Shown piece after piece: positions 1-7,961 of a stretch of DNA of 64,000 nt. The DNA comes from Streptomyces kaniharaensis. GTDB taxonomy: Bacteria; Actinomycetota; Actinomycetes; Streptomycetales; Streptomycetaceae. The notes under the pieces are model-generated. The model was not told where the DNA came from. It made no database searches and worked only from the letters and a program-made list of their open reading frames with translations. Every line of letters begins with the position of its first letter. Position 1 is the first letter of the stretch. A program made the translations under genes and the position numbers. Location: NCBI RefSeq assembly GCF_009569385.1, contig NZ_WBOF01000001.1:4198501-4262500 (forward strand), read 5' to 3'.

Positions 1-88
1 GATCCTGGCCGCGCGTCCGCTGGCCGACAGCGGCGGCGGGGGCAGGAACGCCTGCGAGCAGGCGGGGCTGGACCTGACGTTGTTCTGA
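1..88 (+). CDS. C-terminal end of an unidentified protein (truncated by window edge)
   Basis: An open frame enters from the left edge and ends at a TGA at 86-88, giving the last 28 residues of a protein that ends AGLDLTLF. The tail has a short glycine run and one cysteine; nothing in it identifies a family. A perfect GC hairpin 23 bases downstream is the kind of terminator that follows a real gene, which is the main support. With under 90 bases visible the call is tentative and the frame could be chance. Confidence 0.4.
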   Translation, partial: ILAARPLADSGGGGRNACEQAGLDLTLF

Positions 89-110
89 CTGCCGGTGAAT
101 GAACGGGGCC

Positions 111-145
111 GGGCCGGCCGGGAGCGTACTGCTCCCGGCCGGCCC
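111..145. terminator. Bidirectional GC hairpin terminator
   Basis: Perfect 15-base inverted repeat, GGGCCGGCCGGGAGC at 111-125 and its complement at 131-145, with a 5-base loop. It lies between the gene ending at 88 on the plus strand and the MFS gene ending at 220 on the minus strand, so it can stop transcription from both sides. Confidence 0.85.
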
Positions 146-150
146 GCTTC

Positions 151-225
151 TTTCCCGGGTAGGTCAGCTTTCCCGGGTAGGTCAGCTTTCCCGGGTAGGT
201 CAGTGCCCTTCCGGGCAGGTCAGTG
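151..225. repeat. Tandem 18-base repeat abutting the MFS stop codon
   Basis: The unit TTTCCCGGGTAGGTCAGC occurs at 151-168 and 169-186, again at 187-204 with the last base changed, and in degenerate form at about 207-225. The last copy contains the stop codon of the minus-strand MFS gene at 220-222. Every unit contains the same GGTCAG core, so every copy would read as CTGACC on the MFS strand. Confidence 0.85.
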
Positions 226-1773
226 CATCGCGACGCCGGAGGACTCCGACGGCAGGTCGCCGGCCTTGGCCTTGATCGCGAAGATCGCGACCAGCAGCGC
301 GACCGCCGCGAGCGCGGCGCCCACGATGAAGCCGTGCGAAATGCCCTCGGTGAGGACCGAGTTGGCGGCGTCGGTGCCCTGCGGGAACTCGTGCTTCTCC
401 TGCAGATGGGCCAGCTGGTCCGGCGTGGCCGAGGCCATGAACTTCGGCAGCTGCACCTTGGACTCGGCGGTGGCGTAGTGGGCGAAGACCGTCGTCAGGA
501 TCGACAGGCCGAGCGAACCACCGATCTGCTGCATCGAGTTGAGCAGGCCGGACGCGGCGCCGGTCTCCTCGCCGGGGACGCCCGCGACGGACAGCAGCAT
601 CACCGGGACGAAGATCAGACCCATGCCGAAGCCGAACACCACCGTGGGGCCGAGCACTCCGTCGACGTAGCCGCTGTCCTTGCTCATCTGGGTCAGCCAG
701 CTCAGGCCGGCGGTGACCAGCAGCGCGCCGCCCGCCATGAAGGGCTTCGGGCCGTACTTGGCCTGGAGGCTGGACGCGATCTGCGCGGCGATGATGATCG
801 ACACGCTGATCGGCAGGAACGACACGCCGGCCTTCAGCGGGCTGTAGCCCAGCGGGCCCTGCACGAAGAGCACGACGTAGAAGAAGATGCCGAACATGGC
901 CGCGGCTATGCAGAGCATCATCACGAGGCCGCCGGTGCGGTTGCGGTCGGCGAACAGGTGCAGCGGGGTGATCGGCTCGTCCGTCCGGTTCTCGATCACG
1001 AAGAACGCGGCGAGCAGGAGCGCGCCGGCCGCGAAGGAGCCGAGCGTGAGGGTGTCCGACCAGCCGTAGTCGGGGTTGGCGGCCCGGATGAACCCATAGA
1101 CCAGGCCGACCAGGCCCAGCGTCGACGTGAAGGCGCCGGGCAGGTCGAAGCGGCCCTCGTGGCGCTCGGACTCGGCGATGTAGCGCGGCGCGGCGATCGC
1201 GATCAGCACCGCGATCGGCACGTTGACGAAGAAGACCCAGCGCCAGTTCAGGTACTCGGTGAGCAGACCGCCGGCCAGCAGGCCGATCGCGGCGCCCGAG
1301 CCGGCCACCGCCGAGAACACGCCGAACGCCTTGTTGCGTTCCGGCCCTTCCTCGAAGTTGGTGGCGATCAGGGCGAAGGCCGTCGGGGAACAGATCGCGC
1401 CGCCTATGCCCTGGAGAGCGCGGGCGGCCAGCAGCAGAGTGCTGTCCTGGGCGAAGCCGCCCAGCAGTGAGGCCAGACCGAACAGCAGGGTGCCGGCGAT
1501 GAACACCCGGCGGCGGCCGAGGATGTCACCCGCGCGACCGCCGAGCAGCAGCAGACCGCCGAAGGTCAGCGTGTAGGCGTTGATGACCCATGACAGGTCG
1601 GTGGTCGAGAAGTTGAGCGCGTTCTGGATGTGCGGCAACGCGATGTTCACGATGGTCGCGTCGAGCACCACCATGAGCTGCGTGGCCGCGATGACGGCCA
1701 GGGTGATGTTCTTGCCCCGGTCCTTCCCCCCTCGTGGTGGTGAGTTCTTGCTGAGCGTGTCGGAGATAGCCAC
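220..1773 (-). CDS. MFS drug exporter, DHA2 (EmrB/QacA) family
   Basis: A 517-residue integral membrane protein predicted to export drugs or toxic metabolites by proton antiport. The N-terminal helix contains VVLDATIVNIALP, typical of the 14-helix DHA2 family, followed by the motif-A loop GGRAGDILGRRRVF at about residues 78-91 and the family-typical segment LNWRWVFFVNVP near residue 176. Length matches 14-helix members. It is divergent from a TetR regulator across a 160-base gap holding two matching dyads, the usual arrangement for a substrate-induced efflux pump. The substrate cannot be told from sequence. Confidence 0.9.
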   Translation of the reverse strand: MAISDTLSKNSPPRGGKDRGKNITLAVIAATQLMVVLDATIVNIALPHIQNALNFSTTDLSWVINAYTLTFGGLLLLGGRAGDILGRRRVFIAGTLLFGLASLLGGFAQDSTLLLAARALQGIGGAICSPTAFALIATNFEEGPERNKAFGVFSAVAGSGAAIGLLAGGLLTEYLNWRWVFFVNVPIAVLIAIAAPRYIAESERHEGRFDLPGAFTSTLGLVGLVYGFIRAANPDYGWSDTLTLGSFAAGALLLAAFFVIENRTDEPITPLHLFADRNRTGGLVMMLCIAAAMFGIFFYVVLFVQGPLGYSPLKAGVSFLPISVSIIIAAQIASSLQAKYGPKPFMAGGALLVTAGLSWLTQMSKDSGYVDGVLGPTVVFGFGMGLIFVPVMLLSVAGVPGEETGAASGLLNSMQQIGGSLGLSILTTVFAHYATAESKVQLPKFMASATPDQLAHLQEKHEFPQGTDAANSVLTEGISHGFIVGAALAAVALLVAIFAIKAKAGDLPSESSGVAMH

Positions 1774-1858
1774 GATCGTGCCCCCTGCTGGCTATGTGCT
1801 TCGTGTGCTGTGGACCTCGGGTCCGGTGTGATCCTGCGACGTGGCGCAGGCTGGGAAG

Positions 1859-1872
1859 GAACGGGATCGTTC
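1859..1872. promoter_or_regulatory. Predicted TetR operator O1
   Basis: Inverted repeat GAACG-GGAT-CGTTC (5-base arms, 4-base spacer) in the divergent region between the MFS exporter and its TetR neighbour. A second copy with the same arms and spacer length lies 45 bases away, so both are probably sites for that regulator. Confidence 0.7.
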
Positions 1873-1903
1873 ACTAGGCTGGACGATATCCTGGGCTATT
1901 TGT

Positions 1904-1917
1904 GAACGCAAGCGTTC
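1904..1917. promoter_or_regulatory. Predicted TetR operator O2
   Basis: Inverted repeat GAACG-CAAG-CGTTC, extendable to GAACGC-AA-GCGTTC, located 16 bases before the TetR start. The arms are identical to those of the site at 1859-1872. The GAAC-N6-GTTC spacing differs from the N4 spacing of actinobacterial LexA boxes. Confidence 0.75.
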
Positions 1918-1933
1918 CTTAAGGTTGGTGAGA

Positions 1934-2716
1934 ATGGATCAGTCGATGCGACGCCAGGTGCTGGACCGGTCGGTGGATCGGTCGGTCGGTCAGGCTGCCG
2001 GGCGGCCGGTGGATCGGTCGGGCGGTTGGTCTGCCGGACAGGCCGAGGAGGTGCTGGGATCGGCCCCGCCGCCGTCGCGGACGGCCTCGGGGTCGGCGGC
2101 CCTGTGCCCGGTCCGTGTGGCCACCGAGGTCCTGACCCGGCCGGTGCGGCGCCGAGGGAAGGAGTTGGAGAACGCGATCTTCGCGGCCACGCTCGACCAG
2201 CTCACCTCCGGCGGCTACGCGCGGCTGACGATGGAAGGTGTCGCCGCTGCGGCGCGGACCGGGAAGGCCGCGCTCTACCGGCGCTGGGCATCCAAGGTCG
2301 AACTCGTCATCGACGCCCTGGACTCCACTCTCCCACGCCCCAACGGCATCCCAGACCTCGGGTCCGCCCGTGGTGAATTGCTGCAGCTCATCGAGGTGTT
2401 CGCGGATGCGATGAACTCCCGCGCGGGCAGCGCCCTGCACGCGCTGATGGGCGAGCTCTCCCACCAACAGGCCGAGGTGTTCAAGGACTTCATCGTGCAG
2501 CGGGTGATCGAGCCGACCAAGGACACCATCCTGGACATCCTCCGCCGTGGCGCCGAGCGCGGCGACGTCCGCGCCGACGCCGCCACCCCGATGGTCGCGG
2601 ACGTCGTCCCCGCGATGTTCCTCTACCAGGTGAAGATCTCCGGCCGGGAGAACATGGCGCCCGACTACGCGGCCCGGATGGTCGACGACGTGTTGGTGCC
2701 GCTGATCCGGGCGTGA
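1934..2716 (+). CDS. TetR-family transcriptional regulator
   Basis: A 260-residue regulator, probably the repressor of the divergent MFS exporter. The TetR helix-turn-helix runs from about residue 72 (RRRGKELENAIFAATL) through TMEGVAAAARTGKAALYRRW near residues 104-123, followed by a helical ligand-binding region. ATG 1934 is preceded by AAGG nine bases upstream. The first 70 residues are unusual: a low-complexity stretch with DRSV/DRSG repeats that most family members lack. An in-frame GTG at 2117 would give a standard-length protein of about 199 residues, so the true start is uncertain. Two dyads just upstream are its likely operators. Confidence 0.85.
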   Translation: MDQSMRRQVLDRSVDRSVGQAAGRPVDRSGGWSAGQAEEVLGSAPPPSRTASGSAALCPVRVATEVLTRPVRRRGKELENAIFAATLDQLTSGGYARLTMEGVAAAARTGKAALYRRWASKVELVIDALDSTLPRPNGIPDLGSARGELLQLIEVFADAMNSRAGSALHALMGELSHQQAEVFKDFIVQRVIEPTKDTILDILRRGAERGDVRADAATPMVADVVPAMFLYQVKISGRENMAPDYAARMVDDVLVPLIRA

Positions 2717-2906
2717 GTCGCCCCTGTGAAGGGTCGGGGCGGCTCCGGGCGTCCCGGGTTCGGGCGTCTCGGTACCGGTCTTTCGACTCCGGGTGTCTCC
2801 GGTGCCGGGTGCCTCCACTTCGCGTTCTCGGCTTCCGGGTACCTCGGATTCGGGCATATCGGCGGCGGGCTAGGCTGGAGGCTGCCCCAGCTGAACGGAA
2901 ACCGTG
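2717..2906. other. Intergenic region with degenerate repeats before rnhB
   Basis: About 190 bases with no convincing gene. It holds loosely repeated blocks resembling CGGGTGTCTC and CGGGTTCGGG. A TAGGCT at 2871-2876 fits a -10 hexamer for rnhB, placing transcription start about 25 bases before that gene. Confidence 0.5.
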
Positions 2907-3605
2907 ATGCCCATCGTCCCGCCGACGCACTCCGTCGAACGCTCGCTCCGCCGGGCCGGCGCCAAGATCGTCGTCGGTCTGGACGAGGTGGGGCGCGGTG
3001 CCTGGGCCGGCCCGGTCACCGTCGGCGCGGCCGTCACCGGCCTGCGCAGGCCGCCGGAGGGGCTCACCGACTCCAAGCTGCTCACCGAACTGCGCCGCCG
3101 CGCGCTCGCCCCGGTCCTCGCCAACTGGGTCACCGCGTACGCGCTCGGCCACGCCACGCCACAGGAGTGCGACGAGCTCGGCATGACCGCCGCGCTGCGT
3201 CTGGCTGCCGTCCGCGCGCTGGAGGCGCTGCCGGTCGAACCCGACGCGGTGATCCTGGACGGCAAGCACGACTACCTCGGCGGACCCTGGCGGGTGCGCA
3301 CGGTGATCAAGGGGGACCAGTCCTGCGTCTGCGTCTCCGCCGCCTCGGTGCTCGCCAAGGTCCACCGCGACGGGCTGATGGCCGAACTGGGCGAGCAGCA
3401 CCCCGCGTACGGCTTCGCCGACAACGCGGGCTACCCCTCCCCGGTGCACCGCGCCGCGCTGGAGGAGTTCGGCCCCACCGATCTGCACCGGCTCTCCTGG
3501 GCGTACTTGGACGCACTGCCGAAGTGGCGGCATCTGAAGCGGGTCCGGCCTGGCCTGCAGGCAGTCGAAGACTCCGCCGACGAACAGTTGACACTTGGTT
3601 TCTGA
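2907..3605 (+). CDS. rnhB: Ribonuclease HII
   Basis: A 232-residue RNase HII that nicks RNA in RNA-DNA hybrids, removing primers and misincorporated ribonucleotides. The catalytic signature LDEVGRGAWAGPV is near residues 25-37, with the acidic pair D26-E27. A further conserved acidic segment, VILDGKHDYL, lies near residue 115, and VSAASVLAKVHRD follows, as in the family. An in-frame GTG at 2904 directly precedes ATG 2907; either could be used and they differ by one residue. The gene ends 100 bases before the next gene and has its own likely promoter. Confidence 0.95.
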   Translation: MPIVPPTHSVERSLRRAGAKIVVGLDEVGRGAWAGPVTVGAAVTGLRRPPEGLTDSKLLTELRRRALAPVLANWVTAYALGHATPQECDELGMTAALRLAAVRALEALPVEPDAVILDGKHDYLGGPWRVRTVIKGDQSCVCVSAASVLAKVHRDGLMAELGEQHPAYGFADNAGYPSPVHRAALEEFGPTDLHRLSWAYLDALPKWRHLKRVRPGLQAVEDSADEQLTLGF

Positions 3606-3692
3606 CGGTCCGTCTGTAATTGTCCCGGTGGGCCCGGCGAGGCTGTGCTGCCCAATGGGTGGGGCGGCCGTGCGCGTTCGACCGGCGTTTGA

Positions 3693-3698
3693 TAGATA
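3693..3698 (+). promoter_or_regulatory. Candidate leaderless -10 element
   Basis: TAGATA ends exactly 7 bases before ATG 3706, the spacing expected when transcription starts at the initiation codon. No Shine-Dalgarno sequence precedes that ATG. Confidence 0.5.
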
Positions 3699-3705
3699 TC
3701 CGGGT

Positions 3706-4389
3706 ATGCCTGTCTTCCCCGAGGAGCCGGAGATTCACGAGAGCCTCCCGGGCCCCGGCGTTCCCTTCCCCCGAGAGTCGGACGCACAAGCCCTTCGCAC
3801 GCCTACTGCCACCGGCGGCGCGCCCAACGCATCCACCACCGTCGCCGCGCCCGCCCCGGTGCCCGGCCCGCGTCCCGCGCCGCCGCGACCGGTGCCGCCG
3901 CGCGCCGACCGGCCCGGTCCGCAGCAGCGGCCGGTCCCCAAGCCCGGTCCCGCGCCGCGCCGCCCGGTGCCTGCCGCGCCGCAGGTCGAGGTCCGGCGGG
4001 TCGCGGCCACCCCGGCGGAGGCGCTGGAGCGCGCCGACGAGGTGGTCGACCAGCTGCTCGACGCGGGCCGCAACCCGGGCGAGATCCTGGTGCTGACGGT
4101 CGGCAAGGCACACCCCTGGCAGCAGCACGAGCTCTCCTTCGGCGAGGAGCGCTACTGGGCGCAACTCGTCGAGGGCGCGGACGTGTTCTACGCGGACGCC
4201 GCGCTGACCCGCCCGGCTCGCCGCGAGGTGGTCGTCCTGGTGGCCAACGGCGGACCGCCCGCCCGCGCCGCCGAGGCGTACACGGAGGCGCTGGGCCGTG
4301 CGACCGTGCTGCTCGTGGTCTGCGGTGACGCCGGCCCCGCCGCCGGGAGGGCCGCTGGAGCGGCGTCCGGCCGTCCGGTGAGCGCCTGA
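3706..4389 (+). CDS. Conserved protein resembling the C-terminal part of a superfamily I helicase
   Basis: A 227-residue protein with a proline-rich, probably disordered first half (about residues 30-95) and a compact second half. The second half resembles the end of UvrD-like helicase domains: GEILVLTVG near residue 126, a WAQLVEGADVFYADAA segment, REVVVLVANG, then EALGRATVLLVVCGD. These sit where helicase motifs V and VI would be, but the motif VI core is altered (GRAT where SRAR or SRAT is usual) and there is no Walker A. It cannot be a helicase alone. It may be a partner or remnant of one. Start chosen at ATG 3706 because a -10 lies 7 bases upstream. The similarity is by eye only. Confidence 0.7.
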   Translation: MPVFPEEPEIHESLPGPGVPFPRESDAQALRTPTATGGAPNASTTVAAPAPVPGPRPAPPRPVPPRADRPGPQQRPVPKPGPAPRRPVPAAPQVEVRRVAATPAEALERADEVVDQLLDAGRNPGEILVLTVGKAHPWQQHELSFGEERYWAQLVEGADVFYADAALTRPARREVVVLVANGGPPARAAEAYTEALGRATVLLVVCGDAGPAAGRAAGAASGRPVSA

Positions 4390-4403
4390 GATCAGCCGTC
4401 CTG

Positions 4404-4437
4404 CCCGGGCCCGGCGCCGTTCGGTGCCGGGCCCGGG
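4404..4437. terminator. GC hairpin terminator
   Basis: Perfect 12-base inverted repeat CCCGGGCCCGGC (4404-4415) and GCCGGGCCCGGG (4426-4437) with a 10-base loop. It starts 15 bases after the stop of the upstream gene in a convergent gap. Confidence 0.8.
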
Positions 4438-4457
4438 GCCCGGGACCGTCGTACCCT

Positions 4458-4513
4458 GCCCTGGTGCCCTGGTGCCCTGGTGCCCTGGTGCCCTGGTGCC
4501 CCGGTGCCCGGGC
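4458..4513. repeat. Tandem 8-base repeat GCCCTGGT
   Basis: Five perfect copies of GCCCTGGT (4458-4497), followed by GCCCCGGT and GCCCGGGC. It lies between two convergent genes. Copy number of such short tandem arrays often varies between strains. Confidence 0.9.
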
Positions 4514-4543
4514 CTGCGCGGGCCACACAGGGGCCCGGCAGGC

Positions 4544-5215
4544 TCAGCGGGTGCCGGTGCGCCGGGCCGGCGCGATGTCGGCGACCCGGGCCGGAGCCCA
4601 GGACCGTTCGGGCGCCTGGCGAAGTGCGCGCCGGCCGCTCGGTGCATCCGCGGTCGAGCGAGGCGGCAGCTCCGTCACGGTGTGGACCGGCCCGTCCGCC
4701 CATGAACCCGCGTGCGGGTGGCGCCCGCTCCGCCCGTCCCCGAGGATCTGCCAGCCCGCCGGGGTCAGCCCGATGTAGGAGCCGCAGCGCAGCCCGTGCA
4801 GGGCGGCCGCGTCGCGCAGCGCCCACATCCAGGCCCCGTCCTGCTCGCTCCAACCCGGGGCGCCCTCGCGGCAGCGCAGCAGTACAGCCGTGCGGCTCGG
4901 TTCGGGCCGGCGCAGGTCGTGCGGGGTGATCCGGCGCAGGTGCGCGAGCAGGGCGTTCCGGTGCTGCCAGCCGTCGGTGTCGCGCGGCCAGGGCGTGAAC
5001 GAGGCCGAGGCGCTCACCTGGTGCAGTGCGTCGAGGACCGCGACCACGATCGTGCCCGGCTGGGGCAGATGGCGCTGGTGCAGTTCCAGGACGAAGTCGC
5101 GCGGATCGCGTAGCAACGGGATCCCCGAGGCGGTCCAGGTCTCCAGGTCCAGCAGCCGTCTGGGCGCCGAACTCCGGGCGAGGGGAGACTGACCTCGGCC
5201 GATACCGTTGATCAC
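4544..5215 (-). CDS. Conserved hypothetical protein
   Basis: A 223-residue protein I do not recognise. The chosen GTG at 5215 is preceded by GGAAGGAGG with good spacing, which strongly sets the start; the open frame extends further upstream but that part has poor coding character. Visible features are a central hydrophobic segment GTIVVAVLDALHQV, a tryptophan-rich middle and the motif YIGLTPAGWQILGDGRSG near the C-terminus. No signal peptide or membrane helix is obvious. It is convergent with the helicase-like gene and transcribed in the same direction as recQ, but 378 bases separate them, so it is probably its own unit. Confidence 0.7.
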   Translation of the reverse strand: MINGIGRGQSPLARSSAPRRLLDLETWTASGIPLLRDPRDFVLELHQRHLPQPGTIVVAVLDALHQVSASASFTPWPRDTDGWQHRNALLAHLRRITPHDLRRPEPSRTAVLLRCREGAPGWSEQDGAWMWALRDAAALHGLRCGSYIGLTPAGWQILGDGRSGRHPHAGSWADGPVHTVTELPPRSTADAPSGRRALRQAPERSWAPARVADIAPARRTGTR

Positions 5216-5593
5216 AATCCTCCTTCCCGACCCGCACGCACGCGGGTACCTGCGTACGCCGAAGGCGGGGTCCACCGGACCGGGTTTCGGGTACGCGCCA
5301 ATTCTCGTGGTATCGAGGGCGGAGCGGCAACGATGAAATGATGAACGCCGCCCGAAAGCCGACGTTCTGCCGGATATATTCCACGGCTGCACAAGCGCCA
5401 CTCAGGCAGCCCCGCATACCGGCCAGGGCTCGCGTAAACGGCCGATGAACCGTGTTCGGCAATGTCACCACTCCTCTCTTCGCCTCTCCTGTCACTGTGG
5501 TCACACGCGTTCGCCGCTGTTGTGCTCGACCCCTCCTTTAGGCCATTCGGGTGAAGTCATTCCCGTGTGTCGACAGTGCCGCCGTCCGGCGGC
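5216..5593. other. Intergenic region between recQ and the hypothetical gene
   Basis: No supported gene. The recQ end is abutted by a small inverted repeat GCCGCC-GTCC-GGCGGC (5578-5593) that may act as a terminator. The rest is somewhat less GC-rich and should hold the promoter of the gene starting at 5215. Confidence 0.5.
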
Positions 5594-7801
5594 TCAGCCC
5601 TGTACGGCCAGCACCAGTGGCAGCACCGCGCTCGCCCCGGCCCGGCGAAGCAGCCGCGCGGCGACGGTGACCGTCCACCCCGAGTCGACCAGGTCGTCCA
5701 CCAACAGCAGCGGACCGCTCGCGGCGGCCACCGCCTCCACGAGCTCCGGCGGCAGGACCAGAGCGTCGGCCACCGAGTGCAGCCGCTGGGCGCTGTTGCT
5801 GCGGGCCCCGTGCGGGGGCCGGCCGTCCGCGTACTCGATCCGCCCGAGCAGCGGCAGCCGCCCGATCTCGGCGATCCGTGCGGCGAGGCTGCCGACCAGC
5901 TGGGGGCGGGTCGAGGAGGCCATGGCCACGACGCCGACCGGACGGTCCAGCCGGGTGCCGTCCGCCGTGGCGGGGCCGGCCCATCCGCCCGGGCCGCGGG
6001 CCCAGTCGGCGAGCACGGTCACCAGTGCGTCCACCGCCTCGCCGGGGACGGGGACGTCCGGGGCCTGTTCGGCGAGCAGGGTGCGCAGCCGGGTGCCCCA
6101 CCCGATGTCGGACAACCGGCCGAGCGCCCGACCGGTCTCGGCCTGCTCGCCGGCCGGGATCCGGCCCTTGAGCGGCACGCCCAGTGAGTCCATGCCGGTC
6201 GGCCAGAGCCGCCGCGGCTCGAAGCCGACCCCGGGGCGGCCGAGCGCGGCGCGGGCGGCCTCCAGCGTGGCGGCGGAGACCTCCGGAGTGTGCAGCGGCC
6301 CCGCGCAGTTGTCGCACCGGCCACACGGCGCGGCCTGCTCGTCGTCCAGCTGCCGCCGCAGGAACTCCATCCGGCAGCCGGTGGCCGTCGCGTACTCGCG
6401 CATCGCCCGCTGCTCCGCCTCGCGGGATTCCGCGACCTTGGCGTAACGGGCGGTGTCGTACTCCCAGCTCTGCCCGGTGGCCGTCCAACCGCCCTTGACC
6501 CGCCGGACCGCGCCGTCCACGTCGAGCACCTTGAGCATGGTCTCCAGCCGGGTGCGGCGCAGGTCCACCCGGGGCTCCAGCGCGGCCGTGGAGAGCGGCC
6601 GGCCGGCCTCGGCCAGCGCGTCGATCGTGCGACGGACCTGCTCCTCCGGGGGGAAGGCCAGTGACGCGAAGTAGCGCCAGATCGCCTCGTCCTCGCGACC
6701 GGGCAGCAGCAGTACCTCGGCCCGGTCGACGCCGCGGCCGGCCCGGCCGACCTGCTGGTAATAGGCGATCGGGGAGCTGGGCGAGCCCAGGTGCGCCACG
6801 AAGCCGAGGTCGGGCTTGTCGAAGCCCATGCCCAGGGCGGAGGTGGCGACCAGCGCCTTGACCCGGTTCGCCAGCAGATCGGCCTCGGCGGTGCGGCGCT
6901 CGGCGTCCTCGGTGCGGCCGGAGTAGGAGGCCACCACGAAGCCGCGCTCGCGCAGGAACGCCGTCACCTCCTCGGCCGCCGCCACCGTCAGGGTGTAGAT
7001 GATGCCCGAGCCCGGCAGCCGGTCGAGGTGGTCGGCCAGCCAGGCGAGCCGGTGCGCCGGGTCGGGGAGGGCGAGCACGCCGAGGGTGAGGCTCTCCCGG
7101 TCGAGCGGGCCGCGCAGCACCAGGGCGTGCTCGTCGGTGGTGCCGGTGCCGAGCTGCTCGGCGACGTCGGCGGTGACCCGGGCGTTGGCCGTGGCGGTGG
7201 TGGCCAGCACCGGGACCCCGGAAGGGAGGTCGGCGAGCATGGTGCGCAGACGGCGGTAGTCGGGCCGGAAGTCGTGGCCCCAGTCGGAGATGCAGTGCGC
7301 CTCGTCGACCACCAGCAGGCCGGTGGAGGCGGCGAGCTTGGGGAGCACCTGGTCGCGGAAGTCGGGGTTGTTCAGCCGCTCCGGGCTGACCAGCAGGATG
7401 TCCACCTTCCCGGCCGAGACCTCGGCCTGGATCTCGTCCCACTCGTCGGTGTTGGCCGAGTTGATGGTGCGGGCGTGGATGCCGGCCCGGGCCGCCGACT
7501 CGACCTGGTTGCGCATCAGGGCGAGCAGCGGCGAGACGATCACCGTCGGCCCGGCGCCCCGGGCGCGGAGCAGAGCGGTGGCGATGAAGTAGACGGCGGA
7601 CTTCCCCCAGCCGGTGCGCTGCACGACCAGGGCGCGGCGGTGGTCGACCACCAGCGCCTCGATGGCCGTCCACTGGTCGTCGCGCAGGACGGCGCCGGGC
7701 CCGGCCAGCTCGCGCAGGACGGCCTCGGCCCGCGCCCGGACCTCGGCTCGGTCGGCGGCGGTGGCGGTGGTGTGGATCTCGGGCTGCTGCATGGCGTCCA
7801 T
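5594..7801 (-). CDS. recQ: RecQ-type ATP-dependent DNA helicase with C-terminal phosphoribosyltransferase-like domain
   Basis: A helicase of about 735 residues predicted to unwind DNA 3' to 5' in repair. In order: motif I TGWGKSAVYFIA, DEAH box with the RecQ-specific CISDWGHDFRPDY segment, TATATAN-like motif III, motif VI QQVGRAGRG, and a zinc-binding C-GRCDNC cluster near residue 460. Instead of an HRDC domain, the C-terminus ends in GPLLLVDDLVDSGWTV, which matches the PRPP-binding loop of type I phosphoribosyltransferases. ATG 7801 was chosen; ATG 7792 and a start at 7822 are also in frame and none has a strong ribosome site. It is divergent from the DUF4192 gene. Confidence 0.9.
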   Translation of the reverse strand: MDAMQQPEIHTTATAADRAEVRARAEAVLRELAGPGAVLRDDQWTAIEALVVDHRRALVVQRTGWGKSAVYFIATALLRARGAGPTVIVSPLLALMRNQVESAARAGIHARTINSANTDEWDEIQAEVSAGKVDILLVSPERLNNPDFRDQVLPKLAASTGLLVVDEAHCISDWGHDFRPDYRRLRTMLADLPSGVPVLATTATANARVTADVAEQLGTGTTDEHALVLRGPLDRESLTLGVLALPDPAHRLAWLADHLDRLPGSGIIYTLTVAAAEEVTAFLRERGFVVASYSGRTEDAERRTAEADLLANRVKALVATSALGMGFDKPDLGFVAHLGSPSSPIAYYQQVGRAGRGVDRAEVLLLPGREDEAIWRYFASLAFPPEEQVRRTIDALAEAGRPLSTAALEPRVDLRRTRLETMLKVLDVDGAVRRVKGGWTATGQSWEYDTARYAKVAESREAEQRAMREYATATGCRMEFLRRQLDDEQAAPCGRCDNCAGPLHTPEVSAATLEAARAALGRPGVGFEPRRLWPTGMDSLGVPLKGRIPAGEQAETGRALGRLSDIGWGTRLRTLLAEQAPDVPVPGEAVDALVTVLADWARGPGGWAGPATADGTRLDRPVGVVAMASSTRPQLVGSLAARIAEIGRLPLLGRIEYADGRPPHGARSNSAQRLHSVADALVLPPELVEAVAAASGPLLLVDDLVDSGWTVTVAARLLRRAGASAVLPLVLAVQG

Positions 7802-7883
7802 GTAACCCCGTGCCGCCGACAAGGGGCGAATGCCGAGGTGGCGCGGCCAGGCGGAGTGCAGGTGTAGGTCATCCGCTCTTCTG

Positions 7884-7898
7884 TTGAACGGCCGTCAA
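7884..7898. promoter_or_regulatory. Near-palindrome in the recQ/DUF4192 divergent region
   Basis: TTGAACGGCCGTCAA reads TTGACGGCCGTTCAA on the other strand: symmetrical apart from one extra base. On the minus strand TTGACG could serve as a -35 hexamer for recQ. Regulator unknown. Confidence 0.4.
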
Positions 7899-7961
7899 AT
7901 ATCCTCCGGGGGAGTGGCGATGGCGTGCGCCGAATGAGGTAAGGGAAAGCCGGGGGCGGAG

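Noticed and set aside
1859..1917. LexA (SOS) boxes
   Set aside because: The spacing is GAAC-N6-GTTC, not the N4 of actinobacterial LexA sites.
1841..1933. Earlier start for the TetR gene
   Set aside because: It would place both predicted operators inside the coding region and has no ribosome site.
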